The notes: generated by a model not told the origin, from the letters alone. DNA of 25,740 bases from Candidatus Omnitrophota bacterium (GCA_026387085.1 JAPLMK010000101.1:11010-36749), one strand, 5' to 3'; positions 7,095 through 15,192 are shown, counted from the first letter of the stretch. Numbers and translations: made by a program.

Positions 7095-7170
7095 AGTGGC
7101 AGGTTTGGCAAACTAAAAAGACCCGTATCGATCTTGGCCCGGAAAGGGTCATACTGTGTAATTATTCCGG

Positions 7171-8475
7171 TTAAAGTTTATCAATGTCAGGAACAATGTC
7201 CCCGGACAAACGGAAAAGCACCTCTCCGGCGTTCTCTACCTTCAGGATACCCTGGTCTTCCTTGCCGGCATAATCTTCAACATTCATCTTACGGAAATCG
7301 AGGTAACCAAGGTTGATTCTCCGGCATTCTGCCTCCGGGATTCCGGTCGCCAGGACCACGTTAACACGGGGGTTTTCACACCCCCCCACCGCGCCTCCCC
7401 CACCAGGGGGGAGGAGAGTATAGGTGCCGATTCCCTTAACATGGGTTGAATGCGCCAGGATACCGCCCGGGGTATCTTTAAATTTATCCCATTGCTTCAG
7501 GAAAAAATCGCGGGTGTGATAACCTATTTTTTTAATATCATCTCCGTGGGTATAAGAAACCTCGGTAATGTGGGGCGCGTAAATTATCAGGGTCCCTTTG
7601 TCTGCCACAACCGGTTCCAACTTATACATACACTTTCCGGCGGTCCAGATGTCTTCGTACATTTCCGGAGCCATGGACAAGATGGTATCAAAGCTTTTTT
7701 CCACGTATTGAATGTTAAGCCGGCCGGAAAGATCCGCGGCCCTTGACCACGCCTCCTGCCCGCCGATATATAAACCGTAGGTTTTCTTCTCCTTGACAAC
7801 ATAGCAGATATTTGTAATGGAAATATCAAGGAAAGAAGCAGCTTCGTTAAGCGCCCGCCGGACCGGAGTATCTTTGGTTCCGTTTATCTTGGGATTGGTA
7901 ACGAGCGCGCCCAGCCAGTGAAATTTATGGAGGAATTGGGGACCGGAGATACCGGGAAAAAGATATTTATATCCGCCGGAAAAACCGACTACTTCGTGAG
8001 GAAAGACCGGTCCGACCAGGATGAGTTCCTGGTAGTCAAAAACTTTCTTATTTATCGTTACCGGAATATCTTCGCCCAAAAGCCCGCCGGAAATCTCCGC
8101 CATCCGGGCCGCCGTAATAACACCTATCTGCCTTAATTCCTCCGGATGAGACCATTGGTGCTGAAATATTCCGATATTACGAAATTTGCCGTTTCTTTCC
8201 GCAGCCGTCAGCCCCAGGTGAACATTTAATTTTTCTTCGGACATCTCCGGGTGGGTTCCCAGGGCAATAATAAAATCAACCTTTCCGGCTTGCGGTTGCA
8301 GAGCGTCGCAGATTGCCCGGAAAATAAGTTTAATCGGACCGGACCGGGTGGAGTCCGGAATAATTACCAGAACTTTTTTACCGCTAAAATTACCTTTTTT
8401 CAGCCCTGCGACACAAAGCGATGCCAGCTCCGTATCGGAGAAGAAAGTTTCCGGACTGCCTTTACCTGATAGCAT
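7171..8475 (-). CDS. lactate racemase-like protein (LarA/DUF2088 family)
   Basis: LarA-type enzymes racemise 2-hydroxy acids with a nickel-pincer nucleotide cofactor. Family features visible here are VLVIIPDSTRSGP (start of the DUF2088 domain), the ALGTHPEMSEEKL histidine motif and HEVVGFSGGYKYLFPGI followed by FLHKFHW, which contains the equivalents of the cofactor-anchoring Lys and Ni-binding His residues. RVNVVLATGIPEAECRRINLGYLD closes the conserved part. I chose the ATG at 8475 because GGAGAA lies 7 bases upstream; a longer in-frame extension to 8529 lacks support. Residues about 351-365 (TLLPPGGGGAVGG) are a palindromic insertion. The cofactor genes larB, larC and larE are not in the window. 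The substrate may be lactate or another hydroxy acid. Confidence 0.85.
   Translation of the reverse strand: MLSGKGSPETFFSDTELASLCVAGLKKGNFSGKKVLVIIPDSTRSGPIKLIFRAICDALQPQAGKVDFIIALGTHPEMSEEKLNVHLGLTAAERNGKFRNIGIFQHQWSHPEELRQIGVITAARMAEISGGLLGEDIPVTINKKVFDYQELILVGPVFPHEVVGFSGGYKYLFPGISGPQFLHKFHWLGALVTNPKINGTKDTPVRRALNEAASFLDISITNICYVVKEKKTYGLYIGGQEAWSRAADLSGRLNIQYVEKSFDTILSMAPEMYEDIWTAGKCMYKLEPVVADKGTLIIYAPHITEVSYTHGDDIKKIGYHTRDFFLKQWDKFKDTPGGILAHSTHVKGIGTYTLLPPGGGGAVGGCENPRVNVVLATGIPEAECRRINLGYLDFRKMNVEDYAGKEDQGILKVENAGEVLFRLSGDIVPDIDKL
7381..7420. repeat. in-frame palindromic element inside the larA-like gene
   Basis: CACCGCGCCTCCCCC-acca-GGGGGGAGG is a shortened copy of the family. Read on the minus strand it matches the mnmG copy base for base over GAGGCGCGGTG-GGGG, but in another reading frame, giving PPGGGGAVGG instead of GERRGEG. 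It sits between the conserved HVKGIGTY and NPRVNV segments of the LarA domain. Confidence 0.75.
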
Positions 8476-8557
8476 AATTTTTCTCCATAAACAACTCCGG
8501 GAAAACTCGGCAACGACAAATGCCGGCAACGCTGAACGGTCGCACTACGCAATAATT

Positions 8558-8589
8558 ATGGATTCCCGCTTACTATCCGCGGGAATGAC
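8558..8589. repeat. 32-bp palindromic intergenic repeat, copy 1
   Basis: ATTCCCGC and GCGGGAAT form a perfect 8-bp stem around a 9-base loop (TTACTATCC), flanked by ATGG and GAC. The 32 bases are identical to 20823-20854. The unit lies between the larA-like gene and the HAD gene, just before the HAD stop. Confidence 0.85.
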
Positions 8590-8590
8590 G

Positions 8591-9634
8591 TCAAAGTGTT
8601 AGCAGACGGCCGTTGGGATAAAGTTTGGCATACAGCGTCTTTCTAATTTCCTGCTTCTCCCGGTATGCCTTTTTGTGCTCGTAACCCGGCTCTTCCCAGG
8701 GCGGCGTGGTAAGCAAAACTTTGGAAAATTCGGAAAAAAGCCGGCCTTCAAGCTCTCCTTTGTATTGCCCGGCAAGAAATAGTTCGAACCTTTCCGGAAA
8801 TTTACGCCAGGCTTCCTGTTCCAGCCCGGCCGGTATCGGGTAAAAAAGTCCGTTATTCTTATTGACCGCCTTGTAATCTCCGTCGCCGTCTCCGAGCATC
8901 AATACCTTGTCGTCGTCATACCCGCCAACCTCTTTAACAACCTGGATGTGGTGCGTCTTGTTGCCCATTTCCTGGCCGGAGATAAAGCAGATATGCCCGG
9001 AAATCCCCTGGGCTTCCCAGTAATTAACTAAATCTTCATAAGGGGTTTGGGAGACCACCAGAACATCCGCATTCTCTGCCATCAGTTTCAGGGACTCTCT
9101 CACGTTATCAAAAGGCGGAATTTTAGTGTTAACAAAAGGAAACGTCCGGTTTACCGCTTCGCTCCAGCCCAGCAATTTATAGATAGCGAGGTCCAGGGGC
9201 CGGGTGCCCAGAAATTTTTCCAAACTCGGATTTCCCAAACCTAAATTATTCTGGCTGCAATAAGCAATATAATCATCAAGCGGTTTTATCTCCGGCAACA
9301 AGACCCCTTTCTCTTTCGCAACGCCGGCAACATCTTTTCGGGCCGCCAGCGCCTTCAGGGTAAACTGGGTAGCCAGAAACCGGTTACAACCCCGGTTAAT
9401 GGAAAAAAGATTGTAATACTCGGCCACTTCCCGGAAGTAGGATTCAATCCCCCACAATTGGTAGAATTCCAGATACTGGGGATGAAAGACCAGGATTTGC
9501 TTTCCGTTCATGTTGTCGGTTACGCAACCGTCGGTGTCAATCGCCACCAGAAAATCCTTGGTCCGTTTGAAATTTCTTAATTGCTGTTCCGGGTCTTCCT
9601 TAATCTGTTTTTGCGTGAGTTTAGCTAAAGACAT
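8591..9634 (-). CDS. HAD-superfamily hydrolase, substrate unknown
   Basis: The 347-residue protein carries the HAD nucleophile motif as AIDTDGCVTD near residue 32 (the DxDGxV form), a plausible motif II serine in VLVVSQTP and motif III/IV as VLMLGDGDGDYKAV, where the paired aspartates would bind Mg2+. A large cap is inserted between motifs I and II. The core therefore looks competent for phosphatase activity, but I cannot name the substrate. The ATG at 9634 is preceded by AGAGGAAA. It lies among sugar and hydroxy-acid genes, downstream of pfp and upstream of the larA-like gene, separated from each by palindromic repeats, so a sugar-phosphate substrate is plausible but only inferred. Confidence 0.75.
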   Translation of the reverse strand: MSLAKLTQKQIKEDPEQQLRNFKRTKDFLVAIDTDGCVTDNMNGKQILVFHPQYLEFYQLWGIESYFREVAEYYNLFSINRGCNRFLATQFTLKALAARKDVAGVAKEKGVLLPEIKPLDDYIAYCSQNNLGLGNPSLEKFLGTRPLDLAIYKLLGWSEAVNRTFPFVNTKIPPFDNVRESLKLMAENADVLVVSQTPYEDLVNYWEAQGISGHICFISGQEMGNKTHHIQVVKEVGGYDDDKVLMLGDGDGDYKAVNKNNGLFYPIPAGLEQEAWRKFPERFELFLAGQYKGELEGRLFSEFSKVLLTTPPWEEPGYEHKKAYREKQEIRKTLYAKLYPNGRLLTL

Positions 9635-9651
9635 AATAGTTTCCTCTTTTT

Positions 9652-9726
9652 GTCAGTCCCGCGGATAGTAAGCGGGAATCTACACCGAAGGTTTATGGAT
9701 TCCCGTCTAATACATACGGGAATGAC
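9652..9726. repeat. inverted pair of palindromic intergenic repeats, copies 2 and 3
   Basis: The first unit (9652-9681) is an inverted copy of the 32-bp repeat found at 8558 and 20823, with stem CCCGC/GCGGG around ggatagtaa. The second (9695-9726) is a forward copy with compensating stem changes: ATTCCCGT pairs with ACGGGAAT. The stem is kept while its sequence differs, as expected if hairpin formation matters. The pair fills the pfp-HAD spacer. Confidence 0.8.
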
Positions 9727-9733
9727 AGCGTTT

Positions 9734-11047
9734 CTACTTCCGATAAGCAAATGGGATGTACTTCCCGCACAGATTCGGGGCAAAAACCTCCTTGAAATTG
9801 GCAACGACCGGCAAAGGTCCGCCCAGCAGAGGCAAAGCCCATTTTGTAAAATCGTCAGTTACGTCTATCCGGTCTTGGGCAATCCACTCGGCCGGAAACT
9901 TTCTTTCGGCGTTAGCCACCGTCTTCAAAAGAACCTTATCGAAAGAGACCTGATATTTTGCGCCGGGCGCCCGGATAATGGTAGCCATAAAACCGCCTTC
10001 CCCGGCCAGGGCAATCCGGGCGGCTTTAACACCCACCTGGTAGGCCTCAAATAAGTCAATTTCGGACACGGTCCCGATTTCACGGCGCTGTTTGGTGCCG
10101 GGCCTCTCCGAACGGGCAACACCCCTGACTTTAAGCCGGCTTTCCGCTCTGCCCTGACTGTCTTTCCGGTCCAAACCGTTAAAATAATTAGTTAAAACAC
10201 CCTCGGTGGTTTTGCCGGACCCGCTGAACTGTTCGTGACCGAAACTATCGCGCAAAACATCCAGGTCACCCAAATTTGCGCCTTCGCTGACAACCACGAT
10301 ACACCGCCCGAACGCTTCCAGCTTCTCGTTAACTTTCCGGGTGATATATTCCAGATTCTCTTCTGAATTTGTCTTACCAAACGCCTCCGGCAGAACAAGC
10401 ACCAGGGGCAACTTGCGCTCCGGGTCAGCCAGCCGGGCGCCGGCGGTAATAAAACCGATCTTTCTGCCCATGACACCGATTACCAGGACCGGGTCGCTGG
10501 TGTAACTGGCTTTATTCTCCTGGTTCGCCTCCAGAATATTGACCGCCAAACTCCGCACCGTGCTGCCGTAACCGGGATTATGGTCACAAATCGCAAAGGT
10601 GCCGTCCGGCTGTAATCCGCCGCCTACATCATTATCAATCGTCTTGGCAATTCCGGCGCAAACCAGGTCCAGCCCTTTTTCTTTTGCCAGGTTATTAATC
10701 TTATCCGCGGTATCCATCGAATCATTTCCGCCGCAGTAAAAGAAATAGCCAACATCGTGCTTGGCAAAAACCGCTATCACCCGGTTCAGGTCTTCTTCAC
10801 TCTTTATCTTGTAGCGGCAACTGCCGAAAACTCCGGCCGAAGGGGTCCGCTCTAAAAGAGCTACCTGTTCGGAACTTTGTTCGGTAATATCCAATAATTC
10901 TTCCTGCAAAACACCGATGATACCCATCCGGGCGCCGTAGAGCCGGCCGACCTTACCGGATGCCTTCAAGATATCAACCGCGCCGCGGATGCTGTTGTTG
11001 ATAACTGCGGTTGGTCCTCCGGACTGCGCGATAACAACATTCTTCAT
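9734..11047 (-). CDS. pfp: phosphofructokinase, probably PPi-dependent
   Basis: This enzyme phosphorylates fructose 6-phosphate, reversibly if pyrophosphate is the donor. The protein starts with the PFK signature IAQSGGPTAVINNSIRG, has YCGGNDSMDTA at about residues 104-114 in place of the ATP-enzyme GGDGS, and AKTIDND near 136. The lysine there, where ATP enzymes have glycine, is the hallmark of PPi specificity. The catalytic ND following TID is intact, and GVMGRKIGFITAGARLA matches the sugar-binding region. The length of 437 residues fits the longer PPi-PFK groups. GGGGAGG lies well placed before the ATG. It is downstream of gnd in the same direction, about 130 bp apart. Donor specificity is inferred from motifs. 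Confidence 0.88.
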   Translation of the reverse strand: MKNVVIAQSGGPTAVINNSIRGAVDILKASGKVGRLYGARMGIIGVLQEELLDITEQSSEQVALLERTPSAGVFGSCRYKIKSEEDLNRVIAVFAKHDVGYFFYCGGNDSMDTADKINNLAKEKGLDLVCAGIAKTIDNDVGGGLQPDGTFAICDHNPGYGSTVRSLAVNILEANQENKASYTSDPVLVIGVMGRKIGFITAGARLADPERKLPLVLVLPEAFGKTNSEENLEYITRKVNEKLEAFGRCIVVVSEGANLGDLDVLRDSFGHEQFSGSGKTTEGVLTNYFNGLDRKDSQGRAESRLKVRGVARSERPGTKQRREIGTVSEIDLFEAYQVGVKAARIALAGEGGFMATIIRAPGAKYQVSFDKVLLKTVANAERKFPAEWIAQDRIDVTDDFTKWALPLLGGPLPVVANFKEVFAPNLCGKYIPFAYRK

Positions 11048-11086
11048 AAACTACCTCCCCATCAATGCAGAATTCAAAAAACAAAG

Positions 11087-11177
11087 TGTAAAATGTAAAA
11101 TTATTGATTTTCTATCCGTTCGTTTTACAATTTGAAATTTACAATTTGCATTTTGCAATTTGCATTTTGCAATATTT
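11087..11177. repeat. AT-rich low-complexity spacer with 14-bp tandem repeat
   Basis: CAATTTGCATTTTG occurs twice head to tail (11142-11155 and 11156-11169) and begins a third time. Before it, GTAAAATGTAAAAT is roughly mirrored by ATTTTACA-like segments, giving a weak long inverted repeat. The tract occupies the gnd-pfp spacer. No promoter or terminator can be called with confidence. Confidence 0.6.
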
Positions 11178-11178
11178 T

Positions 11179-12672
11179 TTATTTAGTTATCTCCTTTTCC
11201 GGACGGCCCTCAAATAACCACTCCGTGTGATATTCCCGCACCTTGCCCTCAGCGTTGGTAACAAGTTTTGGATCATTGGGGCCGCCAATTTTAAAATAAC
11301 CATGGGCGCCGAAATAATCACGCTGAAGCGCAGCCACCTGGGCGGAGAACAGAGCCGGGCTGGCCAACTGGGCGATATAATCATAGGCGCTGGTCAAAGC
11401 CATCACCGGCAATCCGGCGCTGTGGGCAATCCCGATAAACCGGGCCAATTTCGTTAAATTCCGGCAGACAAACCCGGCAATTTTCGGGTCAGCCAGAAGG
11501 CTGGGCAGGTCCGGATTATCCTGGTACGCTTTGGTTATTTCGTCCAGAAACTGGGCCCGGATAATACAACCGGCGCGCCAGATTTGGGCGATTTCTCCCA
11601 AATTCAGATTAAACTTATACTCCTTTGAAGCCGCCTGCAGTAACGCCATACCTTGGGCATAAGACGCAATCTTGGCGATGTAAAGCGCGTCATGTCCCAG
11701 GTCGAGTAATTCCTTTTTGTCACCAACGGTGCTCTTTTGGACAGGCAGCGTTAATATACCGGCCATCTTTAACCTTAAATCCTTATCCTGAGACATCTCC
11801 CGGGAAAAGACCGCGGCTGCGATGGAAGGTACCGGAACCAAAAGCTCCAGGGCGCTCTGAATGGTCCAGGTACCAGTGCCCTTCATCCGCGTAATATCGG
11901 CTACCCGGTCTACCAGGAATTCGCCGGTTTCCTTGTTTTTCTCCTTCATGCTGTCAGCCGTAATTTCAACAAGGTAAGACCGCAGAATGTCTTTATTACC
12001 GTTCCACTCGCCCATCATTTCGGCTATCTCCCCGGAACTCATCCCCAGGGCGTTCCGGAAGACCCAGGCACACTCGCCGATCATCTCCATGTCGCCGTAT
12101 TCAATACCGTTGTGCACCATCTTGACAAAGTGGCCGGCGCCATCCGGTCCGATATAAGCGACACAGGGCGCCCCGTCATAGGCCTTGGCGGAAATATCGA
12201 TGAAGATTTTTTCGACCAAAGCATAGGCCTCTCGTTGTCCGCCCGGGATAATAGCCGGCCCTTTCAGCGCGCCTTCTTCACCACCGGAAACACCGGTGCC
12301 GATGAAGAAGATTCCTTTTTCGGTCAGATAGGCGTTCCGTCTGATCGTGTCCTTAAAAAAAGAGTTTCCTCCATCGATAATCAGGTCGCCCTTATCCAGA
12401 AAAGGCAGGAGTTTTTCAATAAAACCATCTACCGGGGCGCCTTCCTTGACCATTAGCATTATCTTGCGCGGTTTCTCCAATGCGTCGATAAAATCTTTCA
12501 GCTCATAGGTCGGAATAATCTTTTTACCTTTGGCCGGGCCTTCGGCAAACGCCTTGGTCTTCTCGCCAGTCCGGTTAAAGACCGCTACCGTATAACCCTT
12601 ATCCTCCATATTAAGGACAAGGCTTCTTCCCATTACCTCCACGCCAATTAAACCAATTTCCGCTTTCTTCAT
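11179..12672 (-). CDS. gnd: 6-phosphogluconate dehydrogenase, decarboxylating
   Basis: This cytosolic enzyme of the pentose-phosphate pathway converts 6-phosphogluconate to ribulose 5-phosphate with release of CO2. The 497-residue length is that of the long two-domain enzymes. The N-terminal Rossmann motif GLIGVEVMG is followed by NRT, whose arginine is typical of NADP+ binding. IIDGGNSFFKDT, GTGVSGGEEGA and GPDGAGHFVKMVHNGIEYGDM carry the substrate-binding residues and the catalytic lysine. The C-terminal helical domain includes GTGTWT and YFGAHGY. AAGGAGG precedes the ATG. pfp follows downstream, and rpe, which uses the product of this enzyme, lies at 20165. Repeat element B separates it from the SDR gene upstream. 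Confidence 0.97.
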   Translation of the reverse strand: MKKAEIGLIGVEVMGRSLVLNMEDKGYTVAVFNRTGEKTKAFAEGPAKGKKIIPTYELKDFIDALEKPRKIMLMVKEGAPVDGFIEKLLPFLDKGDLIIDGGNSFFKDTIRRNAYLTEKGIFFIGTGVSGGEEGALKGPAIIPGGQREAYALVEKIFIDISAKAYDGAPCVAYIGPDGAGHFVKMVHNGIEYGDMEMIGECAWVFRNALGMSSGEIAEMMGEWNGNKDILRSYLVEITADSMKEKNKETGEFLVDRVADITRMKGTGTWTIQSALELLVPVPSIAAAVFSREMSQDKDLRLKMAGILTLPVQKSTVGDKKELLDLGHDALYIAKIASYAQGMALLQAASKEYKFNLNLGEIAQIWRAGCIIRAQFLDEITKAYQDNPDLPSLLADPKIAGFVCRNLTKLARFIGIAHSAGLPVMALTSAYDYIAQLASPALFSAQVAALQRDYFGAHGYFKIGGPNDPKLVTNAEGKVREYHTEWLFEGRPEKEITK

Positions 12673-12711
12673 TTTTTTCCTCCTTAAATAAACCTAAACG
12701 AACGAGGGTGC

Positions 12712-12933
12712 TTTAATAAAAGTAAAACTTCACGTAGTGTTAGGAACAAAACAAGCAAAATGAAGGAGTGAGTAGCCGGGTCTCACCTGCATTTTGGCGA
12801 GAACCCGGCCAGTAATTGACCCACTTCTACTCTTCGGCTTATGGCCGGGACGAGTGTCGTTCTCAACACGGAGAGGCTCAAGCCGTAAGTTACGTAGTTT
12901 TGTCTGACACAAAGAGCGTTTTGCTTTATCAAA
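12712..12933. mobile_element. repeat element B: 222 bp, second copy of the element A core with a nested insertion
   Basis: The core (12737-12910) shares with element A the ends AACAAAACAAGC and GTAGTTTTGTCTGACAC, plus GAGTAGCCGGG and GAGGCTCAAGCCG internally. The outer arms are different sequence but again inverted: TTTAATAAAAGTAAAAC at 12712-12728 against GTTTTGCTTTATCAAA at 12918-12933. About 60 bases absent from element A are inserted between GAGAAC (12799) and GTTCTC (12864), themselves an inverted pair, and contain a perfect CCCGGCCA/TGGCCGGG stem. The right arm overlaps the stop codon of the SDR gene. Confidence 0.7.
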
Positions 12934-13753
12934 CACCCGAAAACGCGCTAAACCCGCCATCTACCGGCAAGACCGTGCCGGTCACAAACTTTGAAGCATC
13001 CGAAGCCAGCCAGATAAGGGCGCCGAGCAACTCGTCCGGCTCGCCAAACCTACCCATCGGTGTATGCGTTATGATTAATTTACCCCTCTCGGTTAATTCT
13101 CCCTTGCTGTCAAAAAGAAGAAAACGGTTCTGTTCCGTGGAAAAAAATCCCGGCGCCAGCGCGTTAACCCGGAGATTCCGGTTATATTCCTGCGCCAGAT
13201 GAACCGCCAGCCACTGGGTGAAATTATTAACCGCCGCCTTGGCGGCCGAATAACCGGGAATCCTGGTTAAGGGACGAAAAGCGTTCATTGAGGAAATATT
13301 AATAATGGAACCGCCGGTCTTATTTTCCGCCATGAATTTACCGAAAACCTGGGACGGCAAAATTGCCCCGCCGAAAAGATTTAAGGAAATAACCTTTTCC
13401 AGCGCCGTCAGGGGAAGGTCAAAAAAACTCAGTTCTTTTGAGGTGGTGGCCTCTTTCATGTTGCCGCCGGCCGCATTGACCAGAATATCTATTTTGGGAA
13501 AATCTTTTACGACCGCATCACAGCATTTCTTAATTTCCTCTTTCTCCAGAACATTGATAAAATAGCCCTTTGCCGCAATCCCTTCACGCTTTAATTCTGC
13601 TGCCTTTTCTTCGGCGTTTTTAATGTCGCAAATCACAACGGCAGCCCCGGACTTACCCAACCCCCGGGCCATCTGGAGCCCCAACACCCCGGCGCCTCCG
13701 GTAACTACCGCGGTCTTGCCTGTCAAATCAAATAAACTTAAATTTTCTTTCAT
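12929..13753 (-). CDS. short-chain dehydrogenase, probable D-mannonate oxidoreductase
   Basis: This is a classical SDR of 274 residues. The cofactor motif is VVTGGAGVLG, followed by NAAGG, the catalytic serine in NISSMNAF, and YSAAK for the Tyr/Lys pair. The C-terminal PMGRFGEPDELLGALIWLASD and VLPVDGGFSAFSGV resemble the SDR-type fructuronate reductase/D-mannonate oxidoreductase group more than fatty-acid or sterol SDRs, so conversion between fructuronate and mannonate is likely, though other aldonates are possible. I chose the ATG at 13753 because GGAGG lies 4 bases upstream; an in-frame extension to 13894 would run into uppP. It lies 28 bp after uppP on the same strand. Its stop lies inside the right arm of repeat element B. 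Confidence 0.82.
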   Translation of the reverse strand: MKENLSLFDLTGKTAVVTGGAGVLGLQMARGLGKSGAAVVICDIKNAEEKAAELKREGIAAKGYFINVLEKEEIKKCCDAVVKDFPKIDILVNAAGGNMKEATTSKELSFFDLPLTALEKVISLNLFGGAILPSQVFGKFMAENKTGGSIINISSMNAFRPLTRIPGYSAAKAAVNNFTQWLAVHLAQEYNRNLRVNALAPGFFSTEQNRFLLFDSKGELTERGKLIITHTPMGRFGEPDELLGALIWLASDASKFVTGTVLPVDGGFSAFSGV

Positions 13754-13781
13754 AATTCCTCCGGATATCGCGGACAATATT

Positions 13782-14633
13782 TTAAAGGAAAGCGGTAAAC
13801 AATCCCAAAATAAGAAGGTAAATGCTGAACCAGACCAGGCGACCGGCCAGGACCAGGCGGCGTAAAAGATGGAGCGCCAGAAATCCGGCCCCAAAACTTA
13901 GCGTAAAACCAAGCGCCATCTCCGGCACAGGAATCGAAATGCCGGCCTTCAGGCCTTTAACGCCCTCAATCAAAAAAGCGCCGGCCACCGCCGGCAAAGA
14001 AAGGAGAAAGGAGAAACGGAACGCTTCCTGCCGGGAAAGGCCGGAAATAAGCCCGGCGGAGATAGTGCTGCCGCTCCGGGAAATACCCGGTAAAACCGCT
14101 GCCAGTTGCGCGCAACCTATGCCGAAAGCCCGGGAAAAGTTTAAACTCCCCTTGCCCTTTTCCCCCTCACCTAACCTCTCCCCGCCGGAGGCGGACTTGC
14201 AGCCCTCGGGGAGAGGAAGGGATGAGCGACAACGGGGTAGGCTAGCAATCGCCAGCGCCAACCCGGTAATCAGAAACATCACCGCCAGAAGAGGCGGGGA
14301 AACGAAAATACGCTCCGCCTGCTCCTCCAGGAACAGGCCCAGGATACCAACCGGAATACTACCCGCGATGATGGCCGCCAGGTACCGCCGGCTTTCCGGA
14401 CCCTTTTCAGACCGGAAGCGGAAACCGGCAAAAAGCCGGGCAATATCCGACCGGAAATAAATTATCGTTGCTAAGAGCGTCCCACCGTGCAAAAAAACCG
14501 CCAGAAAAAAATTCTCCGGGGTGCTTGGAAAAAAATGGTTGACAAGAGACAAGTGGCCGGAACTGGAAATAGGCAGAAATTCCGCTATTCCTTGAACCAG
14601 CGCTAAAATTATAATTTTAAACACGCCCCCCAC
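13782..14633 (-). CDS. uppP: undecaprenyl-diphosphatase (UppP/BacA)
   Basis: UppP is a polytopic inner-membrane enzyme that dephosphorylates undecaprenyl diphosphate to regenerate the lipid carrier for cell-wall synthesis. Both signature regions are intact: ALVQGIAEFLPISSSGHL at the N-terminus and AAVLPGISRSGSTI (PGxSRSG) in the middle. Several hydrophobic helices follow, and 283 residues fits the family. The start is a GTG at 14633; another GTG nine bases later is possible. A palindromic insertion adds residues about 136-158 in a loop between transmembrane segments. It is followed by the SDR gene and preceded by the HU gene on the same strand. Confidence 0.95.
   Translation of the reverse strand: MGGVFKIIILALVQGIAEFLPISSSGHLSLVNHFFPSTPENFFLAVFLHGGTLLATIIYFRSDIARLFAGFRFRSEKGPESRRYLAAIIAGSIPVGILGLFLEEQAERIFVSPPLLAVMFLITGLALAIASLPRCRSSLPLPEGCKSASGGERLGEGEKGKGSLNFSRAFGIGCAQLAAVLPGISRSGSTISAGLISGLSRQEAFRFSFLLSLPAVAGAFLIEGVKGLKAGISIPVPEMALGFTLSFGAGFLALHLLRRLVLAGRLVWFSIYLLILGLFTAFL
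14161..14226. repeat. in-frame palindromic element inside uppP, with a nested hairpin
   Basis: CCCCTCACC-taa-CCTCTCCCC pairs with GGGGAGAGG after a loop of about 29 bases that itself contains CCGCC-gga-GGCGG. It is read on the minus strand as SLPLPEGCKSASGGERLGEGE, the same orientation and frame as the mnmG copy (PLPVGERRGEG). It falls between transmembrane segments just before the PGxSRSG region. Confidence 0.85.
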
Positions 14634-14706
14634 TTAAACCATTCCCCCGCCGGGCTGAAAGTCCGCCTCAAACAGAGAACGGAATCTTGTCGAAAATACC
14701 CTCACT

Positions 14707-15036
14707 TCAAAAGAGAGAACCCTGGCCGGGTTCTGTAAATTGCTTTATTGGTTTAGATTGCTTATTGTTGAGTTTTATCTTAAAACGGCGGCTGGGCCGA
14801 AAGGTAAGCGTGAAGTGTTCCGGAACCGGGACCGGCTCATTGGTAAGGGGGTTTCTGCCCATCTTTGCCCGGCGCTTCTTTACCACGAATGTTCCCAGCG
14901 GCCGCAGTTGAATGGACCTTTCCGCAATGATACCGGCTTCTATTTCGCCCAGAAAGATCTTAAGAACTTCGGCGACCGCCTTCTGTTCTAATCCGGTCTT
15001 TCCCGCAACATTTTTAGTAACATCCTGCCGTTTCAT
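14707..15036 (-). CDS. hup: HU/IHF-family DNA-binding protein
   Basis: HU-type proteins are small dimeric nucleoid proteins that bend DNA. The 109-residue sequence has the helical N-terminus (VTKNVAGKTGLEQKAVAEVLKIFL), the conserved IQLRPLGTFVVKKR turn and the beta-arm RNPLTNEPVPVPEH, with a NP pair close to the intercalating proline position. About 20 extra residues form a lysine/glutamine-rich tail that ends QGSLF. Whether it is a HU homodimer or an IHF-like subunit cannot be decided. A good promoter lies at 15063-15092. It is divergent from rplU. Confidence 0.9.
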   Translation of the reverse strand: MKRQDVTKNVAGKTGLEQKAVAEVLKIFLGEIEAGIIAERSIQLRPLGTFVVKKRRAKMGRNPLTNEPVPVPEHFTLTFRPSRRFKIKLNNKQSKPIKQFTEPGQGSLF

Positions 15037-15062
15037 AGTGTATTTTTCCGCAAGTTTATGAT

Positions 15063-15092
15063 ATTATATTATATTTTAACGGTAAAAGACAA
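15063..15092 (-). promoter_or_regulatory. promoter of the HU gene
   Basis: On the minus strand TTGTCT (15092-15087) and TATAAT (15068-15063) are spaced by 18 bp; an overlapping second TATAAT lies at 15073-15068. The predicted start gives a leader of about 20 bases before the ATG at 15036. Confidence 0.6.
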
Positions 15093-15192
15093 AAACTGAA
15101 GTTGTAAAGAAGGCGCTACCAGGCATCCGGGTGCGGCGATATAAAAGTACCGCGCTGCTTTTCAAGATAATGCACTTCACAAGGAGGCTACA

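Noticed and set aside
7110..7150. Terminator between the larA-like and FAD-oxidase genes (GACCC...GGGTC then TTTTT)
   Set aside because: The stem is only 5 bp with a loop of about 21 bases and would leave almost no room for a promoter before the FAD-oxidase gene; too weak to call.
13754..13894. N-terminal extension of the SDR
   Set aside because: The extension reads antisense-like hydrophobic sequence overlapping uppP, whereas GGAGG and the conserved N-terminus support the ATG at 13753.
15093..15192. L21 leader-type regulatory RNA or promoter upstream of rplU
   Set aside because: There is a TATAAA-like box at 15140 but no -35 at the right distance, and the GC-rich leader does not match the known L21 leader features I can recall.
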